A DNA stretch of 64,000 nt from Serratia proteamaculans (GCF_013337185.1 NZ_SWDE01000001.1:930001-994000); one strand, 5' to 3'. Shown: positions 26,697-35,855, numbered from the stretch's first letter. Notes: generated by a model from the sequence alone, not told the origin. Numbers and translations: made by a program.

Positions 26697-27452
26697 TTGG
26701 TTGATCAACAGACCGTGCTGCAACTGGCTGCTGCCATGAGCGATACCCCCGCCCCGATCTATCAACGGGTCAAGCAGGCGATCGTAAACCAAATCCGTGC
26801 CGGCCACTGGCTACCGCACCAACGCGTGCCCTCGGAAAGTGAACTGGTGGCCGAGCTTGGCGTCAGTCGCATGACCATCAACCGTGCGCTGCGCGAACTG
26901 ACCACCGAAGGTTTCCTGATCCGCATGCAGGGCGTGGGGACCTTTGTCGCCGAAGCCAAAGCGCACACCGCCCTGCTGGAAGTGCATAACATCGCCGACG
27001 AAATCGCCGCCCGTGGCCACCGCCACAGCAGCAAGATCCTGCAGTTAAAGGCCCGGCCAGCCAGTGAAGAAGAAGCGCTGGCGCTGGGCATTCAACCCGG
27101 CCAACAGCTGTTTTATTCGCAAATCGTGCATTATGAAAACGACCTGCCGGTGCAGGTGGAAGACCGCTGCGTCAATCCTCTGATAGCCCCCGACTACATG
27201 CTGCAGGATTTCGACCGTGTCACACCCTATATTTATCTGACGCAAGCCGCTCCGCTGACCGCAGGCGAGCACATCGTGGAAGCCGTGGTGCCAACCCACC
27301 AGGAGCGCGAACTGCTGCAACTGGAAGACCACGAACCCGGCCTGTTGATCCATCGCCGCACCTGGTCCGGCAAAACCGTCGTGACCTCGGCACGCCTGCT
27401 GTACCCCGGCAGCCGCTATCAGCTGTTTGGCCGTTTCACCAGCGAAGTCTGA
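26697..27452 (+). CDS. hutC: GntR-family repressor of histidine utilisation
   Basis: 251 aa from TTG 26697, supported by GAGG (26685-26688) 8 nt upstream; ATG 26736 is an in-frame alternative. The winged HTH (HQRVPSESELVAELGVSRMTINRALREL, about 41-68) is followed by a UTRA ligand domain with YFYSQIVHYENDLPVQVEDR-like sequence. HutC represses hut genes until urocanate binds. Two TGTATATACA operators flank the gene. A hairpin follows the stop. Confidence 0.88.
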   Translation: MVDQQTVLQLAAAMSDTPAPIYQRVKQAIVNQIRAGHWLPHQRVPSESELVAELGVSRMTINRALRELTTEGFLIRMQGVGTFVAEAKAHTALLEVHNIADEIAARGHRHSSKILQLKARPASEEEALALGIQPGQQLFYSQIVHYENDLPVQVEDRCVNPLIAPDYMLQDFDRVTPYIYLTQAAPLTAGEHIVEAVVPTHQERELLQLEDHEPGLLIHRRTWSGKTVVTSARLLYPGSRYQLFGRFTSEV

Positions 27453-27457
27453 GCCCT

Positions 27458-27480
27458 GCGGGTGCTGCTTTGGCACCCGC
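27458..27480 (+). terminator. Hairpin after hutC
   Basis: GCGGGTGC (27458-27465) and GCACCCGC (27473-27480) form a perfect 8-bp stem with a 7-nt loop. The T-run is poor, so it is probably a partial terminator separating hutC from hutIG. Confidence 0.6.
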
Positions 27481-27563
27481 CCTTCCACAACGATCACATC
27501 CCGATAACAAATTTTTATCCCGCCTCTTGTGACAACTCGATGAATGCGCTAGGTTGTTTTTAA

Positions 27564-27575
27564 TTGTATATACAA
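27564..27575. promoter_or_regulatory. HutC operator of the hutIG operon
   Basis: TTGTATATACAA is a perfect 12-bp palindrome 35 bp before the hutI start. A plausible promoter (TTGTGA 27527-27532, TAGGTT 27550-27555, 17-bp spacer) would place the transcription start on this operator, as expected for simple repression. Confidence 0.82.
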
Positions 27576-27610
27576 CCATGTGGGAGCCAAGGCTCCGGCG
27601 GAGAAAAGCC

Positions 27611-28834
27611 ATGACTTCTGAGATCCATTGCGACAGCCTGTGGCACGGGGCCGACATCGTCACCATGCGCGACGGCAAGTATCACACCCTCAGCAACGGC
27701 GCGATCGCCGTGCGTGACGGCAAAATCGTCTGGCTGGGTGAATATGCGGAGCTGCCGGCAACGCTGACCGCTGATGAAAGGGTAAAATTCGACGGCGGCA
27801 TCATCACGCCGGGCTTTGTCGACTGCCATACCCACCTGGTGTTCGGCGGCAACCGCAGCGCAGAGTTCGAACAACGCCTGAACGGCGTGAGCTATGCCGA
27901 GATCGCCGCTCAGGGCGGCGGCATCATCTCCACGGTAAAGGCCACCCGCGATGCCGACGAAGAACGGCTGCTGGAACAGGCGTTGTTCCGGCTACGCCCT
28001 CTGCTGGCGGAAGGCGTGACCTGCGTGGAGATCAAATCCGGTTATGGACTGACGCCGGAAAGCGAACTGAAAATGCTGCGCGTGGCGCGTCGACTGGGCG
28101 AACTGCTGCCGGTAGAGGTGAAAACCACCTGCCTGGCGGCGCACGCACTGCCGCCGGAATATGCCAACCGGGCCGACGACTATATCGATTTGGTATGCAA
28201 CACCATTATTCCTCAGGCTGCCGCCGCCGGGCTGGCTGACGCGGTTGACGCCTTTTGTGAACATCTGGCGTTCTCACCGGCACAGGTGGCGCGAGTGTTT
28301 GCCGCCGCAGAAGCCGCCGGACTGCCGGTGAAACTGCACGCCGAACAGCTTTCCGCTCTGGGAGGCAGCGAATTGGCGGCGCAGCACCATGCGCTTTCCG
28401 CCGATCATCTTGAATATGCCACCGAACAGGATGCCCGGGCTATGGGCGACGCCGGTACCGTTGCGGTGCTGCTGCCGGGCGCTTACTACCTGCTGCGCGA
28501 AACCCAATGCCCACCGATTGATTTATTCCGTAAACACAACGTGGCGATGGCAATAGCCAGCGACGCCAACCCTGGCACCTCTCCGGCACTGTCGCTGCGC
28601 CTGATGATCAACATGGCCTGCACGCTGTTCCGCCTGACGCCGGAAGAAGCCCTGGCGGGCGTAACGACCCACGCGGCGAAAGCGCTCGGCCTACAGGCGA
28701 GCCACGGTACGCTGGAAACCGGCAAGGTGGCCGACTTTATACACTGGCCGCTGTCGCGACCGGCTGAACTGGCTTATTGGTTGGGTGGACAACTGCCCTG
28801 CACGGTGATTTTCCGAGGAGAAATACGTCAATGA
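27611..28834 (+). CDS. hutI: Imidazolonepropionase
   Basis: 407 aa from ATG 27611, which has GGAG 7 nt upstream; an earlier in-frame start at 27554 would run through the operator. Amidohydrolase fold with [12 protein letters not shown] (metal His73 and His75) and a later [12 protein letters not shown] block. It hydrolyses 4-imidazolone-5-propionate to N-formimidoylglutamate. Its stop overlaps hutG by 4 nt. Confidence 0.92.
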   Translation: MTSEIHCDSLWHGADIVTMRDGKYHTLSNGAIAVRDGKIVWLGEYAELPATLTADERVKFDGGIITPGFVDCHTHLVFGGNRSAEFEQRLNGVSYAEIAAQGGGIISTVKATRDADEERLLEQALFRLRPLLAEGVTCVEIKSGYGLTPESELKMLRVARRLGELLPVEVKTTCLAAHALPPEYANRADDYIDLVCNTIIPQAAAAGLADAVDAFCEHLAFSPAQVARVFAAAEAAGLPVKLHAEQLSALGGSELAAQHHALSADHLEYATEQDARAMGDAGTVAVLLPGAYYLLRETQCPPIDLFRKHNVAMAIASDANPGTSPALSLRLMINMACTLFRLTPEEALAGVTTHAAKALGLQASHGTLETGKVADFIHWPLSRPAELAYWLGGQLPCTVIFRGEIRQ

Positions 28835-29634
28835 CCATTAGCGATCCTTTTGATTTCCACGCCGGCAGCCTGCCGCTGCTGATCAGCATTCCCCACGCCG
28901 GAACCCGGCTCACTCCGGCGGTTGAGGCCGGTTTAACCGAGGATGCACGGCCGCTGCCCGACACCGACTGGCATATCCCGCAGTTATATGACTTTGCCCG
29001 TACGATGGGAGCCAGCGTGCTGGTCGGCAATTACTCGCGCTTTGTCATTGACCTGAACCGCCCGGCGGACGATAAGCCGCTGTATACCACCGCCACCACC
29101 GGCCTGTATCCGGACGTACTGTTTGACGGCCGCCCGAGCTTTCTGCCCGGCAAAGCACCTTCTGACCAGGAACGGGCCGGCTATCTGCAGCAGATCTGGC
29201 AGCCGTACCACCAGCAACTGCAAGACGAACTGGCGCGGTTAAAGGCTAAACACGGCTACGCGCTGCTGTTTGACGCCCACTCTATTGCCTCGGTGATCCC
29301 ACGTTTATTCGACGGTAAACTGCCGGATCTCAATCTGGGCACCAACGGCGGCGAAAGCTGCGCCCCGGCGCTAAGTGACCGTCTGGTTGCCTGCTGTGAA
29401 CAACAGCAGCAGTTCACCCACGTGCTTAATGGCCGCTTCAAGGGCGGTTATATCACCCGCGCTTATGGTCAGCCGCACCAGCAGCAGCACGCGATCCAGC
29501 TGGAATTGGCGCAGGTGAACTACATGTCCGAACAGTACCCCTTTGCCTTTGATCCGCAGCGTGCCGCTTCCCTGCAACGCCTGCTGAAACAAATGATCGA
29601 CAGCCTGCTTTCCTGGGGCGGCCAGTCCCGCTAG
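28831..29634 (+). CDS. hutG: N-formylglutamate deformylase
   Basis: 267 aa from ATG 28831 (ATGA overlap with hutI). It belongs to the N-formylglutamate amidohydrolase family: [13 protein letters not shown] near the N-terminus, [19 protein letters not shown], and [18 protein letters not shown] with probable metal ligands. It hydrolyses N-formyl-L-glutamate to formate and glutamate, completing the route opened by HutF. The arginase-type HutG of other enterobacteria is unrelated. Confidence 0.9.
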   Translation: MTISDPFDFHAGSLPLLISIPHAGTRLTPAVEAGLTEDARPLPDTDWHIPQLYDFARTMGASVLVGNYSRFVIDLNRPADDKPLYTTATTGLYPDVLFDGRPSFLPGKAPSDQERAGYLQQIWQPYHQQLQDELARLKAKHGYALLFDAHSIASVIPRLFDGKLPDLNLGTNGGESCAPALSDRLVACCEQQQQFTHVLNGRFKGGYITRAYGQPHQQQHAIQLELAQVNYMSEQYPFAFDPQRAASLQRLLKQMIDSLLSWGGQSR

Positions 29635-29651
29635 ATCCGTTTGTTCCCGAT

Positions 29652-29674
29652 ACGGGGCAGAGCCACCGCCCCGT
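29652..29674 (+). terminator. Possible terminator after hutG
   Basis: A 7-bp stem ACGGGGC (29652-29658) / GCCCCGT (29668-29674) without a clear T-run follows 18 bp after hutG. The remaining 230 bp up to 29906 hold no recognisable gene, only a likely promoter for the next one. Confidence 0.45.
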
Positions 29675-29906
29675 CATCGCCACGCCTGCCGAAATACCCT
29701 CATTAGTCCGCTAATTTTGTGGCATACATCTTGCCTTCTTTTCTGCTGTCATTTCGATTTGCGTACTGCATCGCAGTTTTGACGAAAAATGCCTCAATCT
29801 GGTCGGAACAGCGCACAAAACAGCGGCCCACGGATTTCGCGGTACGCGACAATCTGGCGAAAAGCCCGCTGAGGCACAAATCAGGAACTCACTCTGGAGG
29901 CGATGT

Positions 29907-31442
29907 ATGTCTGAAATCCCACTAAACTGGCGCGCCGCACAGGCAGTCGCCGAGCGGCTGCTGGCGGATTGGCAGCACGACGGCGAACCCGGCGGCGCCA
30001 TTACCCTGTTCGACGCCGCGCAGACTCAGGCGTGCGCCAGCGCCGGTCTGGCTGACCTGGCACAAAACACCCCTTTTACCGCCGACAGCGTGGTGCGTTA
30101 CGCGTCGGTGACCAAACATATTTTTGCCGCGCTGGCGCTCAATGCCACCGACAACGCCCTGAGTCTGGATGACCGGCTTGGCGACTTGCTGCCTGAGCTA
30201 CAGGCCCCGCTGGCGGACGTTACCGTCGGCCAGGCGCTGGACATGACCAGTGGGCTGCCTGACGTGCGTGAAACTCTCGGTTTGCTGGGCATCTCGGTAC
30301 ATGCCCGCAGCGAAGCGCAACCGGTGATGCAGTTCCTTCAGGGGCTTGGCGGGCTGAACTATCCGGCCGGCAGCGAAATAACCTATACCAATACCGGCTA
30401 CCGGTTGGTTGAGGCGGCGCTGCAAGCCAAGGGGTATGACTTTGACCAACTGGTGCAGCAACACATCGCCCAGCCGCTAAAAGTGCAACTACGGGCGCCA
30501 GAGAGCTGGTTTGACGTGGTGCCGGGGTTAACCCCCGGTTACTGGCGTTCAAAACAGGGCTGGCAACTGGCCAGCGCCGGCCTGCATCTCTCCGCCTCCG
30601 GCAGTCTGACCGGCAGCGCCAATGCCCTCACCCGCTGGTTGCAAACGCTGCTGGCCAATCGGGGGCCGGGTCGCGGCGTGCTGGCGCAACTGAGCGCCCC
30701 ACGTCATCTCAATCAGGGTCAACTCAGCGCTTACGGCTTGGGGCTGGCGCAAACCCCACTCGGCAAACATCGTCTGCTGGGGCACGGCGGTTCCCACGCC
30801 GGTTACAAAACCTACTTCCTGCTGGCGCCCGATCGACAAGCCGGCATCGCGCTGGTGGCTAACCGTGAGGACTGCGACAGTTTCGGCATGGCATTACAGG
30901 TGATGGCCGCTTTGCTGGGCGAAACACTGCCGCAACGCAGCAACACCATTCCCGATGGCATTTACACCACGGTGGCCGATCCCTACTGGCTGGAAGTGAA
31001 AGACGGCAATGTCGCCTATATGGGGAGCGATGAACCGCTGTATCAGGCCGATGACGGCTACGCGGTCTCGCTTTCCGCCCATATGCCGATACGGCTGAAA
31101 TGGACCGGTGAAGCGGTTGAGGGGCAAGTCTGCCACGTGGAGCGCCGTTTCCTGCCGGTCACGGCCAACCGCGAGTGCCTGAAACATGTGCAGGGCTTGT
31201 GGTATCACCCGCAATACCGCACCGCCTTTGAAATTTGCGGTGACCAGGTACACATCGGCGTTGGCCCCGCAGCACAGCACGGCACTATCAGCTCACTGGG
31301 TCAGGGCCGCATGCTGGTCGAAAGCAGTGACGGCCCGTGGCAGAAACGTTTTTGCCTGTATTTTCGCGGTTACAGCGTAGACTTGATCGCCAATCGCAGC
31401 CGGGTGCTGACCTTTCAGCGTAGCGGTGCCACTGGCGACTGA
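29907..31442 (+). CDS. Serine hydrolase of family S12, D-aminopeptidase-like
   Basis: 511 aa. The beta-lactamase/DD-peptidase fold is shown by Ser67-x-x-Lys70 (SVTK), Tyr160-x-Asn162 (YTN) and the third element GHGGSHAGY. After about residue 345 come two beta-barrel-like C-terminal domains, as in the D-aminopeptidase of Ochrobactrum anthropi (about 520 aa). That family removes N-terminal D-residues from peptides and is cytoplasmic; no signal peptide is seen here. GGAGG at about 29896 precedes ATG. It converges on the chorismate mutase gene with only 9 bp between. An esterase role is possible. Confidence 0.75.
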   Translation: MSEIPLNWRAAQAVAERLLADWQHDGEPGGAITLFDAAQTQACASAGLADLAQNTPFTADSVVRYASVTKHIFAALALNATDNALSLDDRLGDLLPELQAPLADVTVGQALDMTSGLPDVRETLGLLGISVHARSEAQPVMQFLQGLGGLNYPAGSEITYTNTGYRLVEAALQAKGYDFDQLVQQHIAQPLKVQLRAPESWFDVVPGLTPGYWRSKQGWQLASAGLHLSASGSLTGSANALTRWLQTLLANRGPGRGVLAQLSAPRHLNQGQLSAYGLGLAQTPLGKHRLLGHGGSHAGYKTYFLLAPDRQAGIALVANREDCDSFGMALQVMAALLGETLPQRSNTIPDGIYTTVADPYWLEVKDGNVAYMGSDEPLYQADDGYAVSLSAHMPIRLKWTGEAVEGQVCHVERRFLPVTANRECLKHVQGLWYHPQYRTAFEICGDQVHIGVGPAAQHGTISSLGQGRMLVESSDGPWQKRFCLYFRGYSVDLIANRSRVLTFQRSGATGD

Positions 31443-31451
31443 TTCAGGTGG

Positions 31452-31982
31452 TCACCCCGTTTTACCGGCCCTAACGGCCAGCAAGGCGCTAAACAGCCGC
31501 TGCTTGTCGGCCTCACTGAGATTGGTCTGCGTTAGAGCATGAATGAAATTGTTACGGGCGGCCTCGGTCAGCGGGCCGGCTTTCAACTGCTGCGCCAGCC
31601 GCTGTAAAATGCGGCTGCTGAGTTCCGCTATTTGTGGCCGTACACTATCGAGCGGACGCGGCTGCCAGTCACTTTCCGGTTGTGCCAGCCAGTCTGCGCG
31701 GAAACGGTACTGAATTGCCTTGGCGGCATCCATTTGCGCCATGATAAATGGCCGCACCGAAAGCGGATCCAACCCCAGGCGTTCTGCCTCGGCTTGCGTG
31801 CTGGCCAACACTTTAGATTCCTGTGCCAAATCCTCGATCGGCAAATGCTGCTGGGCCTTGTAACCGGCAACGTCCTTCATATAAGCCAACCGCTGATTAA
31901 CCAGCTCGCCGAGCGCCGCACCACCGTCCGCCAGCGCTGAAAAGCTGACCAGACAGCAGGCAATCAATAACGTCCTGAACAT
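31452..31982 (-). CDS. Secreted chorismate mutase, AroQ gamma class
   Basis: 176 aa from ATG 31982 (AAGGGA upstream). The Sec signal MFRTLLIACCLVSFSALA is followed by the all-helical AroQ-gamma fold: LVNQRLAYMKDVAGYKAQQHLPIEDLAQESKVL and a second helical half. It converts chorismate to prephenate in the periplasm or outside the cell. The role of these exported mutases is unclear; some are linked to host interaction. A terminator lies upstream, at the end of the next minus-strand gene. Confidence 0.82.
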   Translation of the reverse strand: MFRTLLIACCLVSFSALADGGAALGELVNQRLAYMKDVAGYKAQQHLPIEDLAQESKVLASTQAEAERLGLDPLSVRPFIMAQMDAAKAIQYRFRADWLAQPESDWQPRPLDSVRPQIAELSSRILQRLAQQLKAGPLTEAARNNFIHALTQTNLSEADKQRLFSALLAVRAGKTG

Positions 31983-32052
31983 GACAATTCCCTTATCTTC
32001 CCGAAAATAACCAGGAAAAGAGTTCACCACGTTCTCTGCTCTTCAGGCAAAT

Positions 32053-32083
32053 AAAAAAGCCTCGCCGAGGCGAGGCTTTAAAA
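32053..32083 (-). terminator. Terminator between the cigR-like gene and the chorismate mutase
   Basis: AAAAAAGCCTCG (from 32053) and CGAGGCTTTAAAA (from 32071) form a 6-8 bp GC stem with A- and T-runs on both sides. It ends the minus-strand gene at 32098. Confidence 0.85.
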
Positions 32084-32097
32084 CGAAGAGCGTAACC

Positions 32098-32568
32098 TTA
32101 GTTAAACACGCCGTTGATCACCGAGGCCACCAGGGCGGTACTCAAAGCGACCAGCACCAGGTCGTCACCGGCAATACGCCATTCGTAACCCGGATAGTAA
32201 GGCAGATCGTGCAGCATCGATGACGGCACCATTTTCTTGGCGATGCCCGGAGGCAGCGGCTTACCGCGCGCCAGATTTTTAGCAATACCCGGCGGCAAGG
32301 AACTGTAGCCGGTCAAACCATAGTTTCGTGCCAGTGAACGTGCACGATCGCGGGAAATGCTGACGGAAACCAGCCCCTGGTCGCTCTCGTTGCCCTTGGC
32401 TTTATTACCATGATTGCCGTTATTACCATGATTACCGTTGTTGCCATGATTGCCATTGTTGCCATGACCGTTACCGTTGCCCCCTTTATCGGCCAATGCC
32501 GGGGCGGATGACAGGCCCATCGAAACAATCAGCGCCAGCACTGTGAGAGTAGTACGACGTTTACTCAT
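32098..32568 (-). CDS. CigR-family exported protein with Asn-Gly-His repeat
   Basis: 156 aa from ATG 32568 (AGGAAG upstream). The Sec signal MSKRRTTLTVLALIVSMGLS..ALA is followed by a low-complexity Gly/Asn/His segment (repeated GNHGNN units). Next comes the CigR/RcnB-like core with the doubled LPPGIAKxxxxGKPLPPGIAKK motif, then a hydrophobic C-terminal helix (DDLVLVALSTALVASVINGVF). In Salmonella CigR is an anti-virulence membrane protein and type III effector; in non-pathogens the role is unknown. The repeat is encoded by an 18-bp tandem array. Confidence 0.72.
   Translation of the reverse strand: MSKRRTTLTVLALIVSMGLSSAPALADKGGNGNGHGNNGNHGNNGNHGNNGNHGNKAKGNESDQGLVSVSISRDRARSLARNYGLTGYSSLPPGIAKNLARGKPLPPGIAKKMVPSSMLHDLPYYPGYEWRIAGDDLVLVALSTALVASVINGVFN
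32402..32470. repeat. 18-bp tandem repeat inside the cigR-like gene
   Basis: About 3.8 copies of an 18-bp unit (ttattaccatgattgccg and variants) run in phase with the reading frame and encode NNGNHG-type hexapeptides. The length could vary by slippage without a frameshift. Confidence 0.75.
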
Positions 32569-32778
32569 AATGTCACTTCCTGCACGGGTTATTAACGTAA
32601 CTATAAGCCTAATTTCCCGCATAAAGCATACGGAAAACTCTGAGAGTGTGATCCCATCCAGAGGCCCTTGTCAGGCGATATTGCAAAATATTATTCCAGC
32701 GCAAAACAATTCGATAAAACCGAATTTTTAGCTAAGATTTTTCTTGCAGCGAAATAAGCCTTGCCGTAGTTTGGCTAA

Positions 32779-32888
32779 GTCACAAAAAAGAGTTAGCGAG
32801 CTCTTTTTCGTAGCACCTCAAATCATTTTTTTATCACTCAGTGTGATATTACCGAATACTTCCCGCCTTTCCGTGCGGGAATCTTTTT
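32779..32888 (+). ncRNA. Candidate small RNA ending in a strong terminator
   Basis: There is no gene here, yet three hairpins follow one another: AAAAAGAG/CTCTTTTT (32785-32808), TATCAC/GTGATA (32832-32848), and TTCCCGC/GCGGGAA (32860-32881) followed by TCTTTTT. A promoter-like pair (TTGCAG 32744-32749, TAGTTT 32767-32772, 17-bp spacer) predicts a start near 32779 and a transcript of about 110 nt. An A/T-rich linker (about 32818-32831) could bind Hfq. Alternatively, it is an attenuator in the leader of the small gene at 33030. No known enterobacterial sRNA was recognised. Confidence 0.45.
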
Positions 32889-33029
32889 ACCGATAAATCG
32901 ACATCAGATGCACCAAGACAGTGCTTTTTGTTGAGATTTGGTTGCCAATACTTTAAATTCAGCGTCTGAGAAACCTTAACCTCCCGCGGTAGCCAGTTGG
33001 CGACGGGTGGGCGTTCAGGAGCAAAAGAC

Positions 33030-33209
33030 ATGCAAATGACCCTCATGGAATATATCACGCAGCACTTTAATGGCGATCTTCACCGCTACGCGCAATCCGA
33101 AGGCGTGAGCCGTGAACAAATCATCAGTTGGATTGATAATGAATGCCATGTAATCAAAGGACGATTATTTATGCCGGTGCGACATTTACCCGGTGAACAA
33201 GCGCAGTGA
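33030..33209 (+). CDS. Small conserved-looking protein, 59 aa, unknown function
   Basis: ATG 33030 has AGGAG 8 nt upstream (33017-33021). The sequence is helical and mixed in charge, with LHRYAQSEGVSREQIISWID suggesting a short Cro-like helix-turn-helix, and it ends VRHLPGEQAQ. A strong terminator follows within 12 bp, which supports a real gene. I do not recognise the family. Confidence 0.6.
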   Translation: MQMTLMEYITQHFNGDLHRYAQSEGVSREQIISWIDNECHVIKGRLFMPVRHLPGEQAQ

Positions 33210-33219
33210 TGACGAAAAA

Positions 33220-33243
33220 AAACCCCGCCAAAGCGGGGTTTTC
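33220..33243. terminator. Bidirectional terminator between the 59-aa gene and tsx
   Basis: AACCCCGC (33221-33228) pairs with GCGGGGTT around a short loop, with an A-run before and TTTTCT after. It serves both convergent genes. Confidence 0.88.
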
Positions 33244-33264
33244 TGTTTCTGATACCACGGAAAA

Positions 33265-34146
33265 TCAGAAGTTATAACCGGCGACCAGGTAGTAACCCCA
33301 GCCGGTAGATTTGATTGGACCCTGTGGAGTACCAATATCTGCCCCATCCTGCCATTGGCCACCGTTATGGAAATAACGCGCCACGAAGGAGTAGTGCCAG
33401 TGATCGTAGTTCAGCGCCAGAATATGGCTGGAAGCGATCGAGTTGCTGGTGCGAACCTGTTTGCCAGTGCCGTCGGTCCAGTTGCTGTCTTTGCCCAGAT
33501 CGGAACCAAAGTCAAAGTTGGTAAAGCCGATGTAGCTCAGATTGCCGCCCCACAGTTGGGTCAGCGGCACAAAGTATTTCACCTTGAAGCGGTAACCATC
33601 CCAGCTGTTTTCGTTGGCAGCCTGGTAGTTTTCCCACTGGTATTTGGCATAGATGTTCATCGACAGGCTCATCGGCAGGCCGGTCTCGATATCGGTGCCC
33701 AGACCCATGTACCAGGTGTTCTGACGGCCGTCGGTGTCGTGGCCCAGGTCATAGATGTAGTTGTTGGCGAAGTACCATTCTTTAAATGGACCAAAGCTCA
33801 GATCGGTACCGGTCAATTTGTCGATAGAGAAACGAGGTTCGATCTCCATAAACATCGGTGAGCCCTTGTCCCAGATACCGCGGTCCGGGGTGTTGCCTAC
33901 GCCGAAGAATTTAGGCACATCGACGTAGCCATAGAAATCAAACCAATCTTTTTTAGCGAAGGCTTCGTACTCCAGGTAAACATCGTTGTTCAACTGAGGT
34001 CCGAAACGAGTGTGGTAGCTGCCCACCACGTTAACGCTCTGGTGCCACCAATCCGAGACGTATTGGCTGTCTTTGCTATCAGCCATTGAAGATGCGCTGT
34101 ATGACGCTGCGAGCAGGATACCTGCTGCGAGAGCTATTTTTTTCAT
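33265..34146 (-). CDS. tsx: Nucleoside-specific outer membrane channel
   Basis: 293 aa with a Sec signal ([22 protein letters not shown]). Alternating aromatic beta-strands and a C-terminal strand ending [10 protein letters not shown] (terminal Phe) mark an outer membrane barrel, with Tsx hallmarks such as [22 protein letters not shown] and [20 protein letters not shown]. It lets nucleosides and deoxynucleosides cross the outer membrane. In E. coli it is controlled by CytR/CRP and DeoR, and CRP-like sequence is present upstream here. It is monocistronic, with a shared terminator downstream. Confidence 0.93.
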   Translation of the reverse strand: MKKIALAAGILLAASYSASSMADSKDSQYVSDWWHQSVNVVGSYHTRFGPQLNNDVYLEYEAFAKKDWFDFYGYVDVPKFFGVGNTPDRGIWDKGSPMFMEIEPRFSIDKLTGTDLSFGPFKEWYFANNYIYDLGHDTDGRQNTWYMGLGTDIETGLPMSLSMNIYAKYQWENYQAANENSWDGYRFKVKYFVPLTQLWGGNLSYIGFTNFDFGSDLGKDSNWTDGTGKQVRTSNSIASSHILALNYDHWHYSFVARYFHNGGQWQDGADIGTPQGPIKSTGWGYYLVAGYNF

Positions 34147-34368
34147 TTTATTACCACATGCTTAAAGGGCCATTTCCTGCCCGTTAGAAAAGATGACAAT
34201 GAGTCTGACGACACCTGGCGTTGCCTCCGCTTACAAACTTCTTCGGCGACGCGCGCATTATAGAAATCACTGGGTGTAAGAATCTGTGATCCAGTTATGC
34301 ATTTTGCGAATAGGTAATCGATTGCGTTCACATTTGTCAAATTATGTTTCATGAAAATTCACGATCGC

Positions 34369-34384
34369 TGTGATTTTTGTCATG
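34369..34384. promoter_or_regulatory. CRP-like site upstream of tsx
   Basis: TGTGA-TTTTTG-TCATG fits the CRP pattern with two mismatches. A further half-site TTCACA occurs near 34327. The 387-bp gap (34147-34533) contains little else but the terminator at 34461. The assignment leans on known tsx control by CRP and CytR. Confidence 0.4.
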
Positions 34385-34460
34385 CACGGTGATTTTTAAA
34401 GCAGTTTCTGTGCCAATTGTGCTCAGCACAAAAAAGTTACCGGGTCTGTCGCAGAAATGA

Positions 34461-34489
34461 AAAAGCCGGCGTTTTTAGCACCGGCTTTT
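34461..34489 (-). terminator. Terminator after the 90-aa gene
   Basis: AAAAGCCGG (34461-34469) pairs perfectly with CCGGCTTTT (34481-34489) around an 11-nt loop. On the minus strand the T-run follows the stem, so it ends the gene at 34534. Confidence 0.8.
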
Positions 34490-34533
34490 CTTGGGAATAC
34501 TGCTGAGGAAAACGGAGGAACTCTTGCCAGGAT

Positions 34534-34806
34534 TCAGCTAATTGAAGGTATCGCCTTGGCGATATTTTCCTTACGGAACACCACCTCTTGCCCCGGCTGG
34601 ATCTCCCACTCCTTGGGCGGGATATCCACCTTCGGCGCGGCGGCGATCACCGAACCATAAATCAGCTTGTCTTCCCGGCGCAGAATGCTGACATCAAGCT
34701 GATATTCATGGCGCAGATTGGCAGTAGTCAGGCGCACGGTATCACCGCGCATATAACTTCCACCGTCAATCTCTGGCTGCTGAATGAATTGGATATCGTC
34801 TCTCAT
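34534..34806 (-). CDS. Small protein of unknown function, 90 aa
   Basis: ATG 34806 is preceded by AAGGAA. The sequence is hydrophilic beta-type (SYMRGDTVRLTTANLRHEYQLDVSILRRED.. GQEVVFRKENIAKA), without a signal peptide or Cys. The GDTVRL and PGQEVVFRKE stretches suggest a small barrel domain. It lies 72 bp downstream of yddG on the same strand and is followed by a terminator, so it may be cotranscribed with it. The family is not recognised. Confidence 0.62.
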   Translation of the reverse strand: MRDDIQFIQQPEIDGGSYMRGDTVRLTTANLRHEYQLDVSILRREDKLIYGSVIAAAPKVDIPPKEWEIQPGQEVVFRKENIAKAIPSIS

Positions 34807-34878
34807 TTTTATGTTCCTTCATGTTTGTCTGCTAGTTAGATTCTAGTTCAACATTGGGCAACCGGCGGATCATTTCCG

Positions 34879-35772
34879 TTAGTTTCCTCGGGTTGCCCGC
34901 CAACAGATTAACGATCCCAGAGTCACCATCACCACGCCCTGCCAGAAACTGGCGGTCAGTGTGGTATTCAATACCAGTGCGGCAAATACCGCCGACAGCA
35001 CCGGGGTAAAGTAAGACACCGTCGCCAACAGCGTCATATTGCCGTGCAAAATACCCACGTTCCACGCCGCGTACCCCGCCCCCATCGCCATGCCGGCACA
35101 GAGTAACGTCAGGGTCACCGGCAGGGTGAACTGCATGCCGCTTTCGTGGCTAAAGGCGTATTTCACCCACAGCGCAACGGCGGTCAGGGTAATAAACAGC
35201 ACCACGCCGTTATGGCCCTGGGCAATTCTCTTGGTCAGGTTGCAATATAACGCCCAAATGATCGCGCCACCAAAGGCCAGCGAATAACTCAATGGATTAC
35301 TGCGTACGTTTGCCAGCATTTGCGCCGGCGACCAGCCGCCCTCACCACTCATGATCCAACCGATACCGAACAACGACAGTAAGAGTCCGGGCAGTAGCCA
35401 CCATTTGGCCTTTTGTCCGTTAAACACCAGCGCCATCAGTACGGTGAAACAGGGCCAGAGGTAGTTGATCATCCCTACTTCGATGGCCTGCAGGCGGGTG
35501 TTGGCATAGCCCAGCGACAGCGACAGGCAGATCTCATAGCTGACAAACAGCAGACTGCCGAGGATCAGGTAGGCGCGCGGAAAATGGCGAAGATTGGGTA
35601 GCCGTAGCGCCAGCAGCAGAAAAACCGCGCTGACGCTGTAGATCATCGCAGCACCGCCAATCGGCCCCAGCCCTTCGCTGACGCTGCGGATCAGGCCAAC
35701 CACGCTGCTCCACAGCAGGATTGCCAGCAGACCGAGCAAAGTGGCTTTATACGAAACGGGGAGTGAAGACAT
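34879..35772 (-). CDS. yddG: Aromatic amino acid exporter, DMT superfamily
   Basis: 297 aa with ten hydrophobic segments (two EamA repeats). WSSVVGLIRSVSEGLGPIGGAAMIYSVSA and SYEICLSLSLGYANTRLQAIEVGMINYLWPC are close to YddG of E. coli and Salmonella, which exports Phe, Tyr, Trp and paraquat. It faces the inner membrane and needs the proton gradient. A terminator at 35834-35855 separates it from puuP upstream. Confidence 0.87.
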   Translation of the reverse strand: MSSLPVSYKATLLGLLAILLWSSVVGLIRSVSEGLGPIGGAAMIYSVSAVFLLLALRLPNLRHFPRAYLILGSLLFVSYEICLSLSLGYANTRLQAIEVGMINYLWPCFTVLMALVFNGQKAKWWLLPGLLLSLFGIGWIMSGEGGWSPAQMLANVRSNPLSYSLAFGGAIIWALYCNLTKRIAQGHNGVVLFITLTAVALWVKYAFSHESGMQFTLPVTLTLLCAGMAMGAGYAAWNVGILHGNMTLLATVSYFTPVLSAVFAALVLNTTLTASFWQGVVMVTLGSLICWRATRGN

Positions 35773-35833
35773 GGAGGTGACCCAATCGGTTATTTTTTCT
35801 CAGTATTTTCACTCTACTGTCCGACGGACAAAA

Positions 35834-35855
35834 AAGAAAGGCGGGAAAACCCGCC
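35834..35855 (-). terminator. Terminator downstream of puuP
   Basis: GGCGGG-AAAA-CCCGCC (35840-35855) has a tetraloop, with CTTTCTTTTTT following on the minus strand. It would end transcripts of the putrescine importer after the repeat elements at 35889-35969. Confidence 0.8.

Noticed and set aside
32402..32470. Possible CRISPR-like array
   Set aside because: The 18-bp units are adjacent with no spacers and lie in frame inside a coding gene; this is a tandem coding repeat.
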